DNA of 64,000 nucleotides. It comes from Coix lacryma-jobi var. lacryma-jobi. Lineage: Eukaryota; Streptophyta; Magnoliopsida; Poales; Poaceae. Below, piece after piece: positions 21,981-33,165 of the stretch. The notes below the pieces were generated by a model. It saw only the letters and a program-made list of their open reading frames with translations. It searched no databases and was not told the origin of the DNA. A program made the position numbers and the translations under genes. Each line of letters begins with the position of its first letter. The stretch's first letter is position 1. The stretch covers positions 90,617,845 through 90,681,844 of the forward strand of contig CM019831.1 of the NCBI GenBank assembly GCA_009763385.1, read 5' to 3'.

Positions 21981-23590
21981 TGAAGGACCGAGAGTGCAAC
22001 AGAAAGCGACCAGAGGTGGGGTGAATGGGAGCTTCAAAAATTCCTTTCGGAATCTAGCTGCCACTGCTCCGAGATCCAACCCCAAAAGCAAACCTTAGAG
22101 CTTGCAAGTATCCATGACCCTAGATGTAGGGTGGATGCTTCCAAGAAGCACAGCGGGATACTTCACAACTCTAGAAACCCAACGCAAAAACCGGAAACGA
22201 GAACCGACAATGAACGAATGAACTGCGGACCAAACGGCATAGAACAGAACTTACCGGACTCTGCCTGCGTCCGGTCAGAAGGCACCAGACGCATCCGGTC
22301 AACCAAAACCCGTATTGGAACCTCTCTGTTCCTGACCGGACTCACGGAGTCTGAGCGTCCGGTCAGAAGCCGAGCGTCCAGTCACAAATGGCAAGCCTGA
22401 TGAACAGTAACAAGAGCGAGTCCGGTCACTGATCAGTAGTGCGTCCGGTCGAGTAAACGAAAACTGAACCTGGTCAAACCTTCAACGACCGGACTCTGAC
22501 CATGCGTTCGGTCATCCCGACCCCAGCGTCCGATCACCCCCGACGTGTTGCTGTTCTTCCACCGATTCGACTCAATTTCACCCAAAACGAAACCTCTAGG
22601 GTTCTAACTTGGTGAGAGGAGTCGCAAGGAGGATAGTGAGCTATCTCTAAGAGATCATGGCTCGAACCTATCTCCAAATCGGTGAAACAAAGAAATTCGA
22701 GAGAAGGGAGAAAAACTTGACCCGAAACGAAAATCAACCGATCTACTAGCTCGTGAGGTTAGAGGAGAATTCCTTCGGTGTAAAGAAGTGCCTCACGATC
22801 TAGAACATCTCTGTTCAAACAGAATTGCAAAAGATGCAACGAACAAAGAGATCGATCGACGGGAAAAATGTGTAGAAAAGCAATCCGCGAAGAACAAGAA
22901 CAAAACGCGAATCACAGCCACAAATTTGCAGCCGTGTGGCTACTACACGCTACAACAGTGAGATTACGGTCTCACTTCCTCAAAATCTCCAGTACACAGA
23001 GGTATGGTTCTCTGCGGATCTCAGTAGCTACAACAGGGGATTGGGATGGCAGGAAACCCTAGAAGCAAAGAGCAAAAATGACTGAGATGGATGGGGAGGT
23101 GGGTGTCTCCCCCTACTTATCCTAATTCTAATTCTCACTCTACCCCTAACTAATTACAGAGCGAACCAACTAAACCCTAGGGTTATTCTGGACCAACTCG
23201 TGGTAGGTGGTGATCCGACGGCCACGCCCGCACAACTGGTAGCGTTGCCTCGACGCAACCTCACCGATTGCCGCCACGTGCCGCCACCGCTCTACTTGTC
23301 CTTTTCCCGGACGTCGCCCCCGGTTTTGTGGCCCAAACCGGGAAACCAGCTTTTCACAGCCAACCCCCGGTTTTGAGGCCCAAACCGGGAAACCAGCCGA
23401 CCATCGCCTGAGTTTTGTGGCCCAAACTCAGCAAACCCGCAGCACCCAGGTTCTGAGGCCCAAACCTGGAAACCGTCCTCAGCCCGAGTTTTGTGGCCCA
23501 AACTCGGAAACCATCAGCACCAAGGTTTTGAGGCCCAAACCTGGAGACCGTCCACTCGGTGGTTTTTCTGTGGCTCAACCACTAAACCGA
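21981..23590 (-). repeat. Sirevirus LTR fragment, minus, PBS-side part
   Basis: Starts TGAAGGACCGAG like the SIRE-A LTR and follows it to the minisatellite and GTGGCTCAACCAC near 23580. There it switches to Sirevirus LTR sequence on the opposite strand. A motif array at 22260-22530 uses CCGGACTC and GTCCGGTC instead of the SIRE-A motif. Confidence 0.85.
22260..22530. repeat. Short motif array (GTCCGGTC type)
   Basis: About ten copies of GCGTCCGGTC, GACCGGACTC and close variants occupy the position equivalent to 17060-17320. Confidence 0.8.
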
Positions 23591-24469
23591 TTCCGGTTTC
23601 GTGGTGCTTTTTCGGTTCATACACCTTCCCCTTCGATTTCCTGGTGATTGAGTTGATTTGAGTGGATGATTTCTTGGGGATAGTCTCTCAACTACCTCGT
23701 GATCATCCTCTCCAAGTTTGGGATCAAGGGATTTTGATTTGGATCGAATTTGAGGAGATTTGGGGAGAAGGCGACTGAAATCGCCCTCTCTGCATGTTCC
23801 CGGACAGTCCGCCGGTGAACCGCGTACAGTCCGGGCGTCGGGCTCCAGCCGACTCAGTGGCTGCGTGGCTCGGCCAGTTTGGTCCGGAGTGACCGGCGGA
23901 CAATCCGTCGGTATAGCTCGCGGACAGTCCGAGAGTGTCCAGGGAGACTTTAGCAGCAGTGCGTTTCTGCACATTTAGCCGGCGGATAGTCCGCCACCAC
24001 TCGCGGATAGTCCGCAGTAGGGCCAGACAGTCCGTGGACTGGACCCCGGACAGTCCGGGACTTGGCTGAAGCCTGCAGTTTAGTGCGTTTGCTCTCCCGA
24101 CTTTTCCGCTTGGTTTTTGGACATCTCGTTTGGTCATTGAGTTAACCAAGAAAACTCTCTATGTATCTTTGCTACTTGTTAGCATAGGTATTTGAGATTT
24201 CTCGACGTAGCCTTCCATCTACGTTCGAGGGTCGGTTTTTGGGGTAGAACTTGAGCCGAAGTTTTTGGTATTTGTTTCGTTCTTACTTGGTGGTGCCTCG
24301 CTGTGATCCTAGGGATCATCCACCCTCTTCCAAGGGTCGTGGGCATCACGATTCGGTCGAAGCTTTTGGGGGTTGATTTTTGGGACAAAGGCCAAAGTTT
24401 CGAGAGAAATTTTTAGGCTCCCATTCACCCCCCCTCTGGTCGCCTTGCTTTTGCATTCTCGGTCCTTCA
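23591..24469 (+). repeat. Sirevirus LTR fragment, plus, PBS-side half
   Basis: From about 23600 the sequence matches the complement of the SIRE-B LTR (TCGGTTCAT, CCTTCCCC, GATTGAGTTGATTTGAG). It carries CGGACAGTCCG motifs at 23800-24060 and ends in the true LTR end CTCGGTCCTTCA at 24469. No PBS follows. Confidence 0.83.
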
Positions 24470-25880
24470 CCGATGCTTAGGGTCCGGCGCGTCCGATGCC
24501 TAGCGTCCGATGTCCACTTAAAAACACCATAACTGACACGTGTCACCGGAGCGTCCGATGCTATGAACCCGATCTCCTCCGAATCAAAAGCTCTAAGGCT
24601 TAGACTTGCTATGAGGAGTTCGAAGGAGGTTAGTGAGCTACCCCTAAGAGACCATGGCTCCAACCTAACTCCAAATCGGTGAATTGGAAGAATTCGGAGC
24701 AAGGGAGACAAAACCGATTCGAAATGAAAATCGATCGATCTACTAGCTCGTGAGGTTAGAAGTGAATTCCTTCGGTGGAAAGATGCGCCTCACAATCTAG
24801 AGCAACTCAGTTCAAACGGAATCAAAAATCATTCCTCGGATTGGGAGAACGAAGCAAATCACCAAAAGAACGAAAAGCAAAATGCGAAGAACACAGCTCA
24901 AAACGCGAATCGATCTTGATTTCCAGCCAAAACTTCTCCACCCGAGGAGACAACAAGATTACGGTCTCATTTCCTCAAAAAGCAAATACACAGAGGTATG
25001 ATTCACCGTCTCTGCGGATCTCAGTAGCTATAGCAGGGATTGGGAGAGCAGGAAACCCAAAGTGAAAGTAGCAAATGGCTGAGATAGTCTGGAGGGAGGG
25101 GTGGCCTCTCCTTATATAGCCTAATACAATTATTCCCCTTCTACCCATACAGCTAATGAGCGAGCAGGCTAACCCTAAGGGTATTCCTGACCAACTCGAG
25201 GTAGGTGGTGATCCGACGGCCACGCCCGCACAACTGGTAGCTTCGCCTCGACGCGACCTCACCGATTGCCGCCACGTGCCGCCACCGCTCTGCTCGTCCT
25301 TTTCACGGACCTCCCCCGGTTTTGAGGCCGAAACCAGGAAACCTGGGCCATCCCCCGATTTTGAGGCCAAAACCGGGAAACCTGTCGTCCGTCGCCTGAG
25401 TTTTGTGGCCCAAACACAGAAACCCGCCAGCACCCAGGTTTTGAGGCCCAAACCTGGAAACCGTCCTCCGCCCGAGTTTTGTGGCCCAAACTCAGAAACC
25501 GGCCGCACCCAGGTTTTGAGGCCCAAACCTGGAAACTGTCCACTCGGTGGTTTTTCTGTGGCTCAACCACCAAACCGAACCGTAGAGGGGATGCACCGCC
25601 CGTGCACCCCGTCCACACGCAAGTCTTCACTTGTCGCTGTCCCAGGCTGTCAACCACCACGGCCGATCCTCAGGCCGCCGGTCTGTCAGTCCAAGCCTCA
25701 CGTCCGCCCTTCACTGCTCTGGGTCCATCGGCACGGCACGTCTCTACTTGACCTTCACCTTGCCTTTGATCACCGTATCCGAGCTCAACACCTGCACAAC
25801 ACAAGCCAAAGAACATGCGCACCATACCAATTGACAATCACTCATCATCTCAAGATCCGGCATACACCCATGTATCTACA
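24470..25880 (-). repeat. Sirevirus LTR fragment, minus, both ends truncated
   Basis: Follows the SIRE-A LTR from inside its motif array (GCGTCCGATG copies at 24485-24560) through the TATA side (minus TATATAAGG near 25120) and the minisatellite at 25310-25545 to about 25880. There the strand switches again. Confidence 0.83.
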
Positions 25881-26952
25881 TCCCTATCCTTGCAGCATTT
25901 GTTTCCTGAGCTCTCTCTCTCTAGCCTTCGCTTAGGTTCAAATCATATCTCGCTGCCTGTGATCCGCAGAGACAGGAATCATACCTCTGTGTATTTGGAT
26001 CTTTTGAGGAAACGAGACCATAATATTGTTGTCTCCTCATGTGGAGGAGGTTCGGCTGAAATTGAATCGATTCGTGTTTTGTGTTCGTGTTCTTCGCGTT
26101 TCGGTTTTACATCTCCCGGAGATTTGCCTCGTTCTCCCTCTCTGAAAGATGATTTTCGATTCCCCTTGAATCAGTTTGTTCTATGTCGTGAACTCCTTTT
26201 CACCGAAGGAATTCTTCCCTAACCTCTTAACGACATAGATCGGGCTGATTTCGCGTTCGTTCTTCCCCTTTTCCGGTGATCCTCCGATTTCTCGTGATTG
26301 ACTTGGTTTAGTGCGATGATTTCTTAGGATTAGCACCCCAATACGTAGAGGAACATCTAGGAGGAGGTTGATCGAAGTCCCTTTCGATATGGTTGAGATC
26401 GAATCGAACTTAGTTTTGAACCCGTGCAGTTTTGTGCTTTCTGTGTGTTGGCGGACAGTCCGCGACCTGACGGTGGACAGTCCGCGCATCGGGATTTTGC
26501 AGAGTCAGTCAGGCGCAGCCCCCTGACTATTCACTGTCGAGTGATTGGCGTACAGTCCGCGGTACAAACCCGCGGATAGTCCGGGACTCGTCCAGAACTG
26601 TATCATATCAGTTCTGTTTCTGATCATTTGCCGGCGGACAGTCCGAACTCCCAGTGTCGGATAGTCCGGCGTTCACTGAACAGTCCGGGACCCTGACCCC
26701 GGACAGTCCGCGAATCTGCAGACTGTGCAGTTCTGCTTTGGGGCTTTGGCACTTGGTTTTGGTGTTTCTCCGGGGGTTCCGCTGTACCACTAGGACATCT
26801 CCTAGATTATCCACCTATTCGTAGGTCGTGAACTCACCGGTCGTCTCGAGTCTTCGCTTTTGGGTGATTTTCTAGTTCAAGGGCCAATTGATTCACGAGT
26901 TGAATTTGAGGCTCCCATTCACCCCCCCTCTGGTCACCGATTCGGTCCTTCA
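25881..26952 (+). repeat. Sirevirus LTR fragment, plus, PBS-side half
   Basis: Matches the complement of the SIRE-B LTR from its CCCTATCCTTG region on (GAGCTCTCTCTCTCTAGCC; AATCATATCTCGCTGC). It carries CGGACAGTCCG motifs at 26450-26715 and ends GGTCCTTCA at 26952. It is immediately followed by another LTR end segment, with no PBS. Confidence 0.83.
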
Positions 26953-27730
26953 TGATCTTTTCCGAGCACCCCTCGAGTGCCTTTTTACACACCCCTCGAG
27001 CGCTCTTTCAGTTACCCCTCGAGTGCTTTTACAGATACCCCTCGAGAGGCACTCCTCGAGCGCTTCCTCAGGCACCCCTCGAGATGCACCGCTCGAGCAC
27101 ACTCAGGCACCTCTCGAGAGACACCCCTCGAGCATCCTCAGGCACCCCTCGAGAGGCACCCCTCGGGTATCCTCAGGCACTCCACGAGCTGCATCCCTCG
27201 AGCTCCCCTCGGGACCCTTGATTACGGAGGTTATCCGAGCGAACGAGTCATCCCTCGAGCTCCCCTCGGAACCCTCGATTACGGAGATTTCTGAGCGAAT
27301 GAGGCTCTGCTTGGACCCTCGATTACAGAGATTTTCGAGCGAACGAGGCTTTGCTCGGACCCTCGATTACAGAGACTCCCGAGCGAACGAGGCTCTGCTC
27401 GGACCCTCGATTATGGAGACTTCCGAGCGAACGAGGCTCTACTCGGACCCTGGATTACGGAGTTTCCCATGCGAACGAGGCCAGGCTCGAGTAGCATTTG
27501 GGGTCCGATTTTGAAGGTGTTCTCTTGACTTTGTGTTTCAGCTTTTGTGTAAGCTTTCTTGTGGTGTCCCGCTGTGTTCTTAGGGAACATCCACCCAATC
27601 ACTTGGGTCGTGGACATCACGCTTGTCGGTTTTGCTTTTGGGTGATTTTCTGGGACAAGGGCCATCATTTCTCGAGAAGAAATTTGAGGCTCCCATTCAC
27701 CCCCTCTATGGTCGCCAATTCGGTCTTTCA
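26953..27730 (+). repeat. SIRE-C 5' LTR, PBS-side part with CTCGAG arrays
   Basis: The end CATCCACCC, GGGTCGTGGACATCAC, GAGGCTCCCATTCACCCCCTC and GGTCTTTCA matches other Sirevirus LTR ends, and a PBS follows. Instead of CGGACAGTCCG or GCGTCCGATG it holds two other arrays: CACCCCTCGAG with 20-30 bp spacing (26970-27215), and a roughly 50-bp unit CGAGCGAACGAGGCTCTGCT with GGACCCTCGATTACGGAG (27215-27485, five copies). The open frames across it are repeat-driven. Confidence 0.82.
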
Positions 27731-27732
27731 AT

Positions 27733-27745
27733 TGGTATTGGAGCC
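27733..27745 (+). other. SIRE-C primer-binding site
   Basis: TGGTATTGGAGCC, two bases after the LTR end, corresponds to the initiator tRNA-Met site with more changes than in SIRE-A and SIRE-B. Confidence 0.8.
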
Positions 27746-27859
27746 AGTTAAGGATCTCTCTACCTTAACTGGTTTTGGATCCGCGAAGGCGACCTTTTTG
27801 AGTGGTTTTGCTTTCGACCTTGTGTGTCGAGGTGTTGAACTTTTGTTTGGCTATCACTA

Positions 27860-29530
27860 ATGGTGCTTTTGGAAATGGCACCAAGTTCCTCTTCCAGTTT
27901 GACTTTGTCCTCAGGGTCGAATGCTATGAAGGACGACATCTTGGGAAGAAGGAGGAGTGTAGTTGATGAGAGGGATCGCGAGGTGAATGATTTGTTGAAC
28001 CTTCTACGTGATGATGAGCTTTCACCAGAGGATCTTCTACGTCAACTTGGCAAGGCCAAGAGAGGTACACTTGCTTGTGGTCTTGTGACATTGCACAACC
28101 TATATGAGGCTTGCTCTAGGAATGATGAGCTTGGTGTTACCTTGCTTAGAAAGGTTGAGAAGTTGAATGCTCCATTGCTAGGTTGAAGTCTAGTACCTCT
28201 TTGCCTTGCACCTCCTGTGTTGACTTGGTTAGGAAGAATGATGAGCTATGCTTTTCTCTTGATAGCTTAAGATCTAAAAATGAAATGTTGAAATCCAATG
28301 CTTCTGAACCATGTCTAGTTTGCATTGACTTGCGCAAGGACCTTGTTTGTGCTAGAAATGAAATAGCCTTGCTGAAGTCAAATGCTTTGTTACCATGTGA
28401 TACTTGTGAGTCTTTTGTTGCTAGACTTAGAGAATTCAATTTGATTCACACTACATGTGTAGCTGAACTTGAGCATGCTAGGGCTAAAATTGTTGAAATA
28501 AATTCTAGGCTTATGCTCTTTAAATGCAAATGCTTGCCTTACTTCTTGTGCTGATCATGATTCTTTGCTTGATGTGAATGGTGATGTTTCTTCCACCAAT
28601 TTCATTTGCACATCATGCATTGATTTGGAAAAAGATGTTTTGGCTTTGAAACAAATGTGCGATGATATGAGCGCCAAGTTGGTTGAGCACAATGATATGA
28701 GTGCCAACCTTGAGAAAGAAATTGAACTCTTGCATACCACATATGCCGAGTGCATTAGAAAGGAGATGGAAAATCTGAAAAAATGCTCCTTGTGGTACTT
28801 GTGATCGCCTCATGTTTGAAAATGAGGTTTTAGCTAAAAGACGCAAGAGTCTTTGTGTTAAGTCTTTTGATTCACGCATTTCTTGCAACTCCGATGTTGA
28901 TATTTCTAAGTTTGCATCTTTGCAATCGGAGTTGAGTTCTTGTGTTGCGCGTGAGTCTTTTGACTATAGCATTAATGCCAAGGTTTCGGATAGCTCTTTC
29001 ATAGCTACTCCTAACCTTGTTGTTTCTTCAAGTGATGTCCAAGGGACTTCTCTTGACAAGGGTGCTTCTCACATTTTTGGAACTCGTGTTCACAATCCGA
29101 TATTTCATTGCACATTTTGCAAGAAGGATGGACATTCGCTCGATTTTTGTTCCTGTCGTGTCAAACATGAGCGATGTATTCAAGCTAAGGCTTTTAGGAA
29201 GCCACGTAGCCTTTCCCATGGCACGTGTGCTTCTAGTGCTTCTTGTGTTGGTCCACGTCATGCTTCTCATGGTGCTTCTATTGGTTCTTCTCAAAAAACC
29301 TAGGAAGATGTTTCCCTCTTTTCCCGTGGTACAACTCGTTCTTCTCCTCGAGTTGTCCTTTTGAGGAATGCTTCCAAGCATGTTTCAAAATTGAATTTGA
29401 ACCAACATTTGCATCATGCTAACCCACATGATAAGTTGAGTCCTTTGAGATGTGTGACCAAGTCTTGGGTTCCCAAGTACATGCTTGCTAACCCTTCGGG
29501 ATCCAAGACTCGGGTTGTTTTGTCCTCTTG
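27860..29530 (+). pseudogene. gag: SIRE-C gag, coiled-coil CxxC part and second zinc finger
   Basis: Four frame-shifted pieces (27860-28186, 28183-28554, 28565-28804, 28812-29303) encode an N-terminal acidic segment and then a long coiled coil. It has repeated Cys pairs: PCTSC (about 28203), PCLVC (about 28309), PCDTC (about 28393), CTSC (about 28610) and PCGTC (about 28785). A zinc finger CTFCKKDGHSLDFC (29110-29151) follows. A further remnant at 29400-29538 contains TKSWVPKYMLANPSGS, a sequence typical of the gag end just before protease in this group. The capsid-like N-terminal domain seen in SIRE-A is missing, so this gag is reduced at the front. Three frameshifts prevent a single product. 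Confidence 0.75.
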
Positions 29531-31047
29531 TGTGTAGATATGAGCACGTGGGGTGGAGAACATGCGCTTGATGGAACTTGGTCTTTTAGATGTGATCAAG
29601 GTTTGATGGTTCTCTACACCCCATTTAGAATTGCCTCCAATGAGGCTATAGCAGTTTGGTGAGCTTCCATATACACTCATACCTTGTACAGCCATGATTT
29701 ATTTCTTGTGCTATGAGATGATCTTTCATGTGCTCACTTGTATAGTTCTTGCATGTACATTTTCTTTTGTATCATGTTTTGCTTTTGACTAGCATGTGTT
29801 ACCTCGTATATCATATGCCATGCTAGCCTTGTGTATAGCTTTGGTGGCTAATCCACTTTTCATGATAGTTTGTGATCCTCATGAACCTCGTGTCATGTTT
29901 TACCATACTTCTCCATGAGCTTGATTTGTAGCGGTATGATGTTCATTAGGTATCACTTTTCAGGTGCTAGTTTTGGTTAGCTACATGTATCCTATTGATA
30001 TGATTAGTTCGAGCACTAGCCTTTCCACAATTGTATCATGTTACATGCTTCTGGATCTATTGCTATCATTATCTTGCATTGTAGCATCTGATGAGGTTTA
30101 GGCTGTGTTTGGGTTGAACATGTCTCTAGGCTGCATTTTGCTATATAGTGCTTTATCCTGTTGCATGGTAGTTTTGACTAGTTTGAGTTCAGATCTCCTT
30201 GTGGTATCATTCATAGGTAGGCCTCTTTTTTGTTGAGAGTTCACCTTATGCTTATTATGTGACTAACCTTTTTTGGAGACCTTGAGGTCACACTGGACAA
30301 GACAATGCCTTGTGTTTCTTCTGCCTTTGAGCTTGCAGGAGAACAGGAGCCTGGAGAGAGCATTTCGGCTCACGGACCCGATCCCACTTCTTCCATGACT
30401 TGGGGTTCCATTCGAGCAACTCTCTAGTGAGCACTAGCTGCACCTGACGGAGCGACAACATCTGGCGAGGGGGAGATGACTTTGGCATGTTAGGCGTCCC
30501 CTCAGGTATCACACAAGCAGGCGGTCAAGTGCTTCATGAGGTACCTCTGACACACTTCTGAGTTCGGGTTTTGGTACTCCTTTTCTCCGACCCTTTTTGC
30601 TGTGTGGTCTTTCTGATGTCGTTTTTGCTGGCTGTTCACTTGAGTGTTTCTTGGCTCTTCACTTGTGAGTTTGGTGTGTGTTTCCCTTTTAGTTGGGGAA
30701 GCATTTTGCTTGTTGTATCTTAGTTTGACTTCTCCGATACCTTTTTGTTTTAGGTTTTTCCTTTTAGGCTAGCTTTTGTACCGTTTCTTATCGACTAGCT
30801 TTTGCATGCATTTCATCATGTAGTTTAGTGCATTTTAGAGCTTCATGTTTAGAGCAATGAGTATGAGACTATGCTCTTTTTGGTATGCCCTGTTTATTCA
30901 TGATGATGCTTGTAGCTTAGGCTCTTTTTGATCACTTGTGAGAACATATATGATGAATGATTGACATTTATGAGGAAGGTTTGAGGGTTTTCCCGGTTCA
31001 GTCCATATCTTGCTATGCGCTTAATGTTTATGACTAACCGGTGGCGT
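29531..31047 (+). other. SIRE-C 3' non-coding region
   Basis: T-rich sequence without a conserved frame. It resembles the complement of the SIRE-B region 35208-36904 in places (GATGATGCTTGTAGCTTA near 30900). A polypurine run GAGGGGGAGATGA at about 30468 lies well before the LTR. Sireviruses are known for extra polypurine tracts, but this one has not been tested. Confidence 0.55.
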
Positions 31048-32149
31048 TGAGTGGTGTTGTGTTATCGTGTTGGTGTGCGTGTGCAACATGTGTCTCTTGG
31101 CTGTGTTGATATGCAGGTATTGAGCTCGGAGACAGTGGTCGATGGCGTGTCATAAACATTAAGCGGTGAAGTAGAGACGTGTCATGCCGATGGACCGGGA
31201 GCGGTGAAGGATGGTCGTGCCGTGCGGCGGACGTGGCATGCCGATGGACCCAGAGCGGTGAAGGGAGGACGTGAGGCTTGGTCCGACGGACCAGGAGGCC
31301 GGAGGACCAGCTGTTGTAGCTGGCACGTGGCATCGGCGAGCAAGAGCACATGGGGATGTGCGATGCATCGGCCGAGTCGGGAGGAAGACGATGGCGTCGT
31401 GGCACTTGGCGGGAGGTCGGACACGGGCTTGCGTGCGGCGCAAGTGCCGTCGACCGAGTCAAGAAGGAAGGTGAAGGTGTTGTGCCTGGCGTGGAGGCTG
31501 GACATGCATCGGCATCGGTGCCGGTGGTCAGGGTGTGCGAACCACATCCCGTCTACGGCGCGGGTTCGGTAGTTGAGCCTCAAAAAGCTACCATCGACGG
31601 TTTTCGAGTTTGGGCCTCAAAACTCGGGGTGGCGGGTTTCCGAGTTTGGGCCTCAAAACTTGGGGTGGACGGTTTCAAGGTTTGGGCCTCAAAACCTGGG
31701 TTGGCGGGTTTACCGGTTTGTGCCTCAAAACCGGGCGGAGGTTCCTATGCGGAACGGTCGACGCATGGCGGCACCGAGAGGCTTGCGTTGAGGCGAAGCT
31801 ATTGGTGAGGAAGGTGCGGTGGTTGACGTGATGTCACATGGCGGCATCCTGGAGCTTGCGTCGAGGCGAAGCAAAGGATGAGAAGGCGCGTGGCTGTCGG
31901 ATGAAACCTGACAAGGTTGGACGGTTTTACCCCCAGGGGGTATTTGGGTTAGTGCTTCATGTTAGGGCGTTTGCGTCTTTTAGACATGCACTTATATATA
32001 TGTGAAGGGGCTGTGTTGGACAACCATCCTTGGAGGTGTCACTCTCATTTTGTTCATGTGAGAGGATGCTAGGGTTAGATGAGAGAGTTGGCTCTTGTTC
32101 TTGAGCTTTTCGCCATCCGAGCTTTGTTGTTGCGAGGAGTGGCTCGTAA
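31048..32149 (+). repeat. SIRE-C 3' LTR, TATA-side part
   Basis: From CAACATGTGTCTCTTGGCTG (31083) the order follows the complement of the SIRE-B LTR: the CATGCCGATGGACC block, the minisatellite 31585-31735, a second GGCTTGCGTCGAGGCGAAGC and a TATA (ttatatatatg, about 31991). The exact start is uncertain; TGAGTGGTG at 31048 is a guess. After about 32145 it jumps into an oppositely oriented PBS. Confidence 0.68.
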
Positions 32150-32795
32150 CCCGCTCCGATACCAAAGGCGACCAGAGGTGGGTTGAATGAGAGCCTAAAA
32201 ATTTCTTTCCAAACTTCGGCCTCTGTCCCAACAAATCAACCCCAAAAGCTTCGGACACAAGCGTGATGCCCACGACCCTCGGAAAGAGGGTGGATGATCC
32301 CTAGGATCAAAGTGAGGCACCACCAAACGAGAGCAAGTCAAAAGCCAATAACTCCGAGTAGTGTTCTTCCCAAAAACCCACTCCCGAAATGTAGATGGAA
32401 GGCTACGTTGGGATTCCTCCAAACACCGATGCTAACGAGTAGCAAAGATACCTAGAGAGGTTCCTAGGTGAACTCTCGGAGCAAACGAGAAGTCCGGAAA
32501 TGAAGCAGAGAAGCCGGGAGAACAAACGCACTAAAACTCAACACACAGTAGGATCCTAGACTGTTCGGACTGCTGGTCCCGGACTGTCCGCGGCTACCCG
32601 GACTGTCCGCGGGTTCCTAGCGGACTGTCCGCCGGCCAAAGTCCCAAAAACGCAAAGCTGCTGAACCTCCCTAGTCGGCTCCCAGACTGTCTGCGACACA
32701 CACCTGCGGACTGTCCGTCGGTCAATCTGAACCAAAACAGCTAAGACGCGCAGCCACTGAACAGGCTGGACCCCGACGCCCGGACTGTCCGCGCC
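32150..32795 (-). repeat. PBS plus Sirevirus LTR fragment, minus
   Basis: CCCGCTCCGATACCA (32150-32164) is a minus-strand initiator-Met PBS. The LTR that follows lacks its terminal bases (TGAAGGACC..) and starts at GGCGACCAGAGG. It carries CGGACTGTCCG motifs at 32565-32795 and is cut at 32795 by the start of ATH-N. Confidence 0.78.
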
Positions 32796-33165
32796 TGTTG
32801 ATGCTCACTAAGTGTTATATTCTTCGCATCAACAAGGTCATATAACGCAACACATGAACTTGAAATCAACCAAAAACCTTTTATAAACTAATGATTTCCA
32901 CTTGTCCTTGAGTTTTATTTGAATGTAGGTAATTGCAGGGTTTTTGAGCAAAATGACCAAGAGGACCCACCAGGAGGCAAGCACACTCACCTGGGCTCAC
33001 TTTGGGCCAAGGTGGGGTGGCGCCCGCCACCCCTAGCTGGCGGCCGCCAGGGGAGTGAGGCCCAAACTCCTCCCCTGCCACGTCACTGATCCAGGGGAGG
33101 CATGCCACACTCATTTGCAGCCATTGATTACTTAGGTCGTTGCATCCAAGGGCTAAGAAGAGATG
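32796..33165 (+). repeat. ATH-N 5' LTR, first part
   Basis: Identical in order to 57547-57915. Contains the first pair of GC 12-mers (33018 and 33038). It ends in agatg (33161-33165), the target duplication of SIRE-B; the LTR continues at 50453. Confidence 0.92.

Larger units (their letters stand above)
26953..32149 (+). mobile_element. SIRE-C, gag-only Sirevirus derivative
   Basis: 5' LTR remnant, PBS, gag pieces, a short C-terminal gag remnant, a long non-coding 3' region and a plus-oriented LTR from about 31048. No protease, integrase, RT or RNase H could be found between 29530 and 31047. It is therefore a deletion derivative, or a non-autonomous type that relied on relatives such as SIRE-A or SIRE-B. 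Confidence 0.75.

Noticed and set aside
26888..27514. Open frame rich in repeated RHPSS/LERH-like segments
   Set aside because: Follows the CTCGAG repeat units in a Sirevirus LTR; no conserved start or domain.
31034..31808. Open frames on both strands of the SIRE-C 3' LTR
   Set aside because: Equivalent positions in the SIRE-B LTRs give different, shifted frames; they are shadows of the minisatellite and GC-rich LTR sequence.
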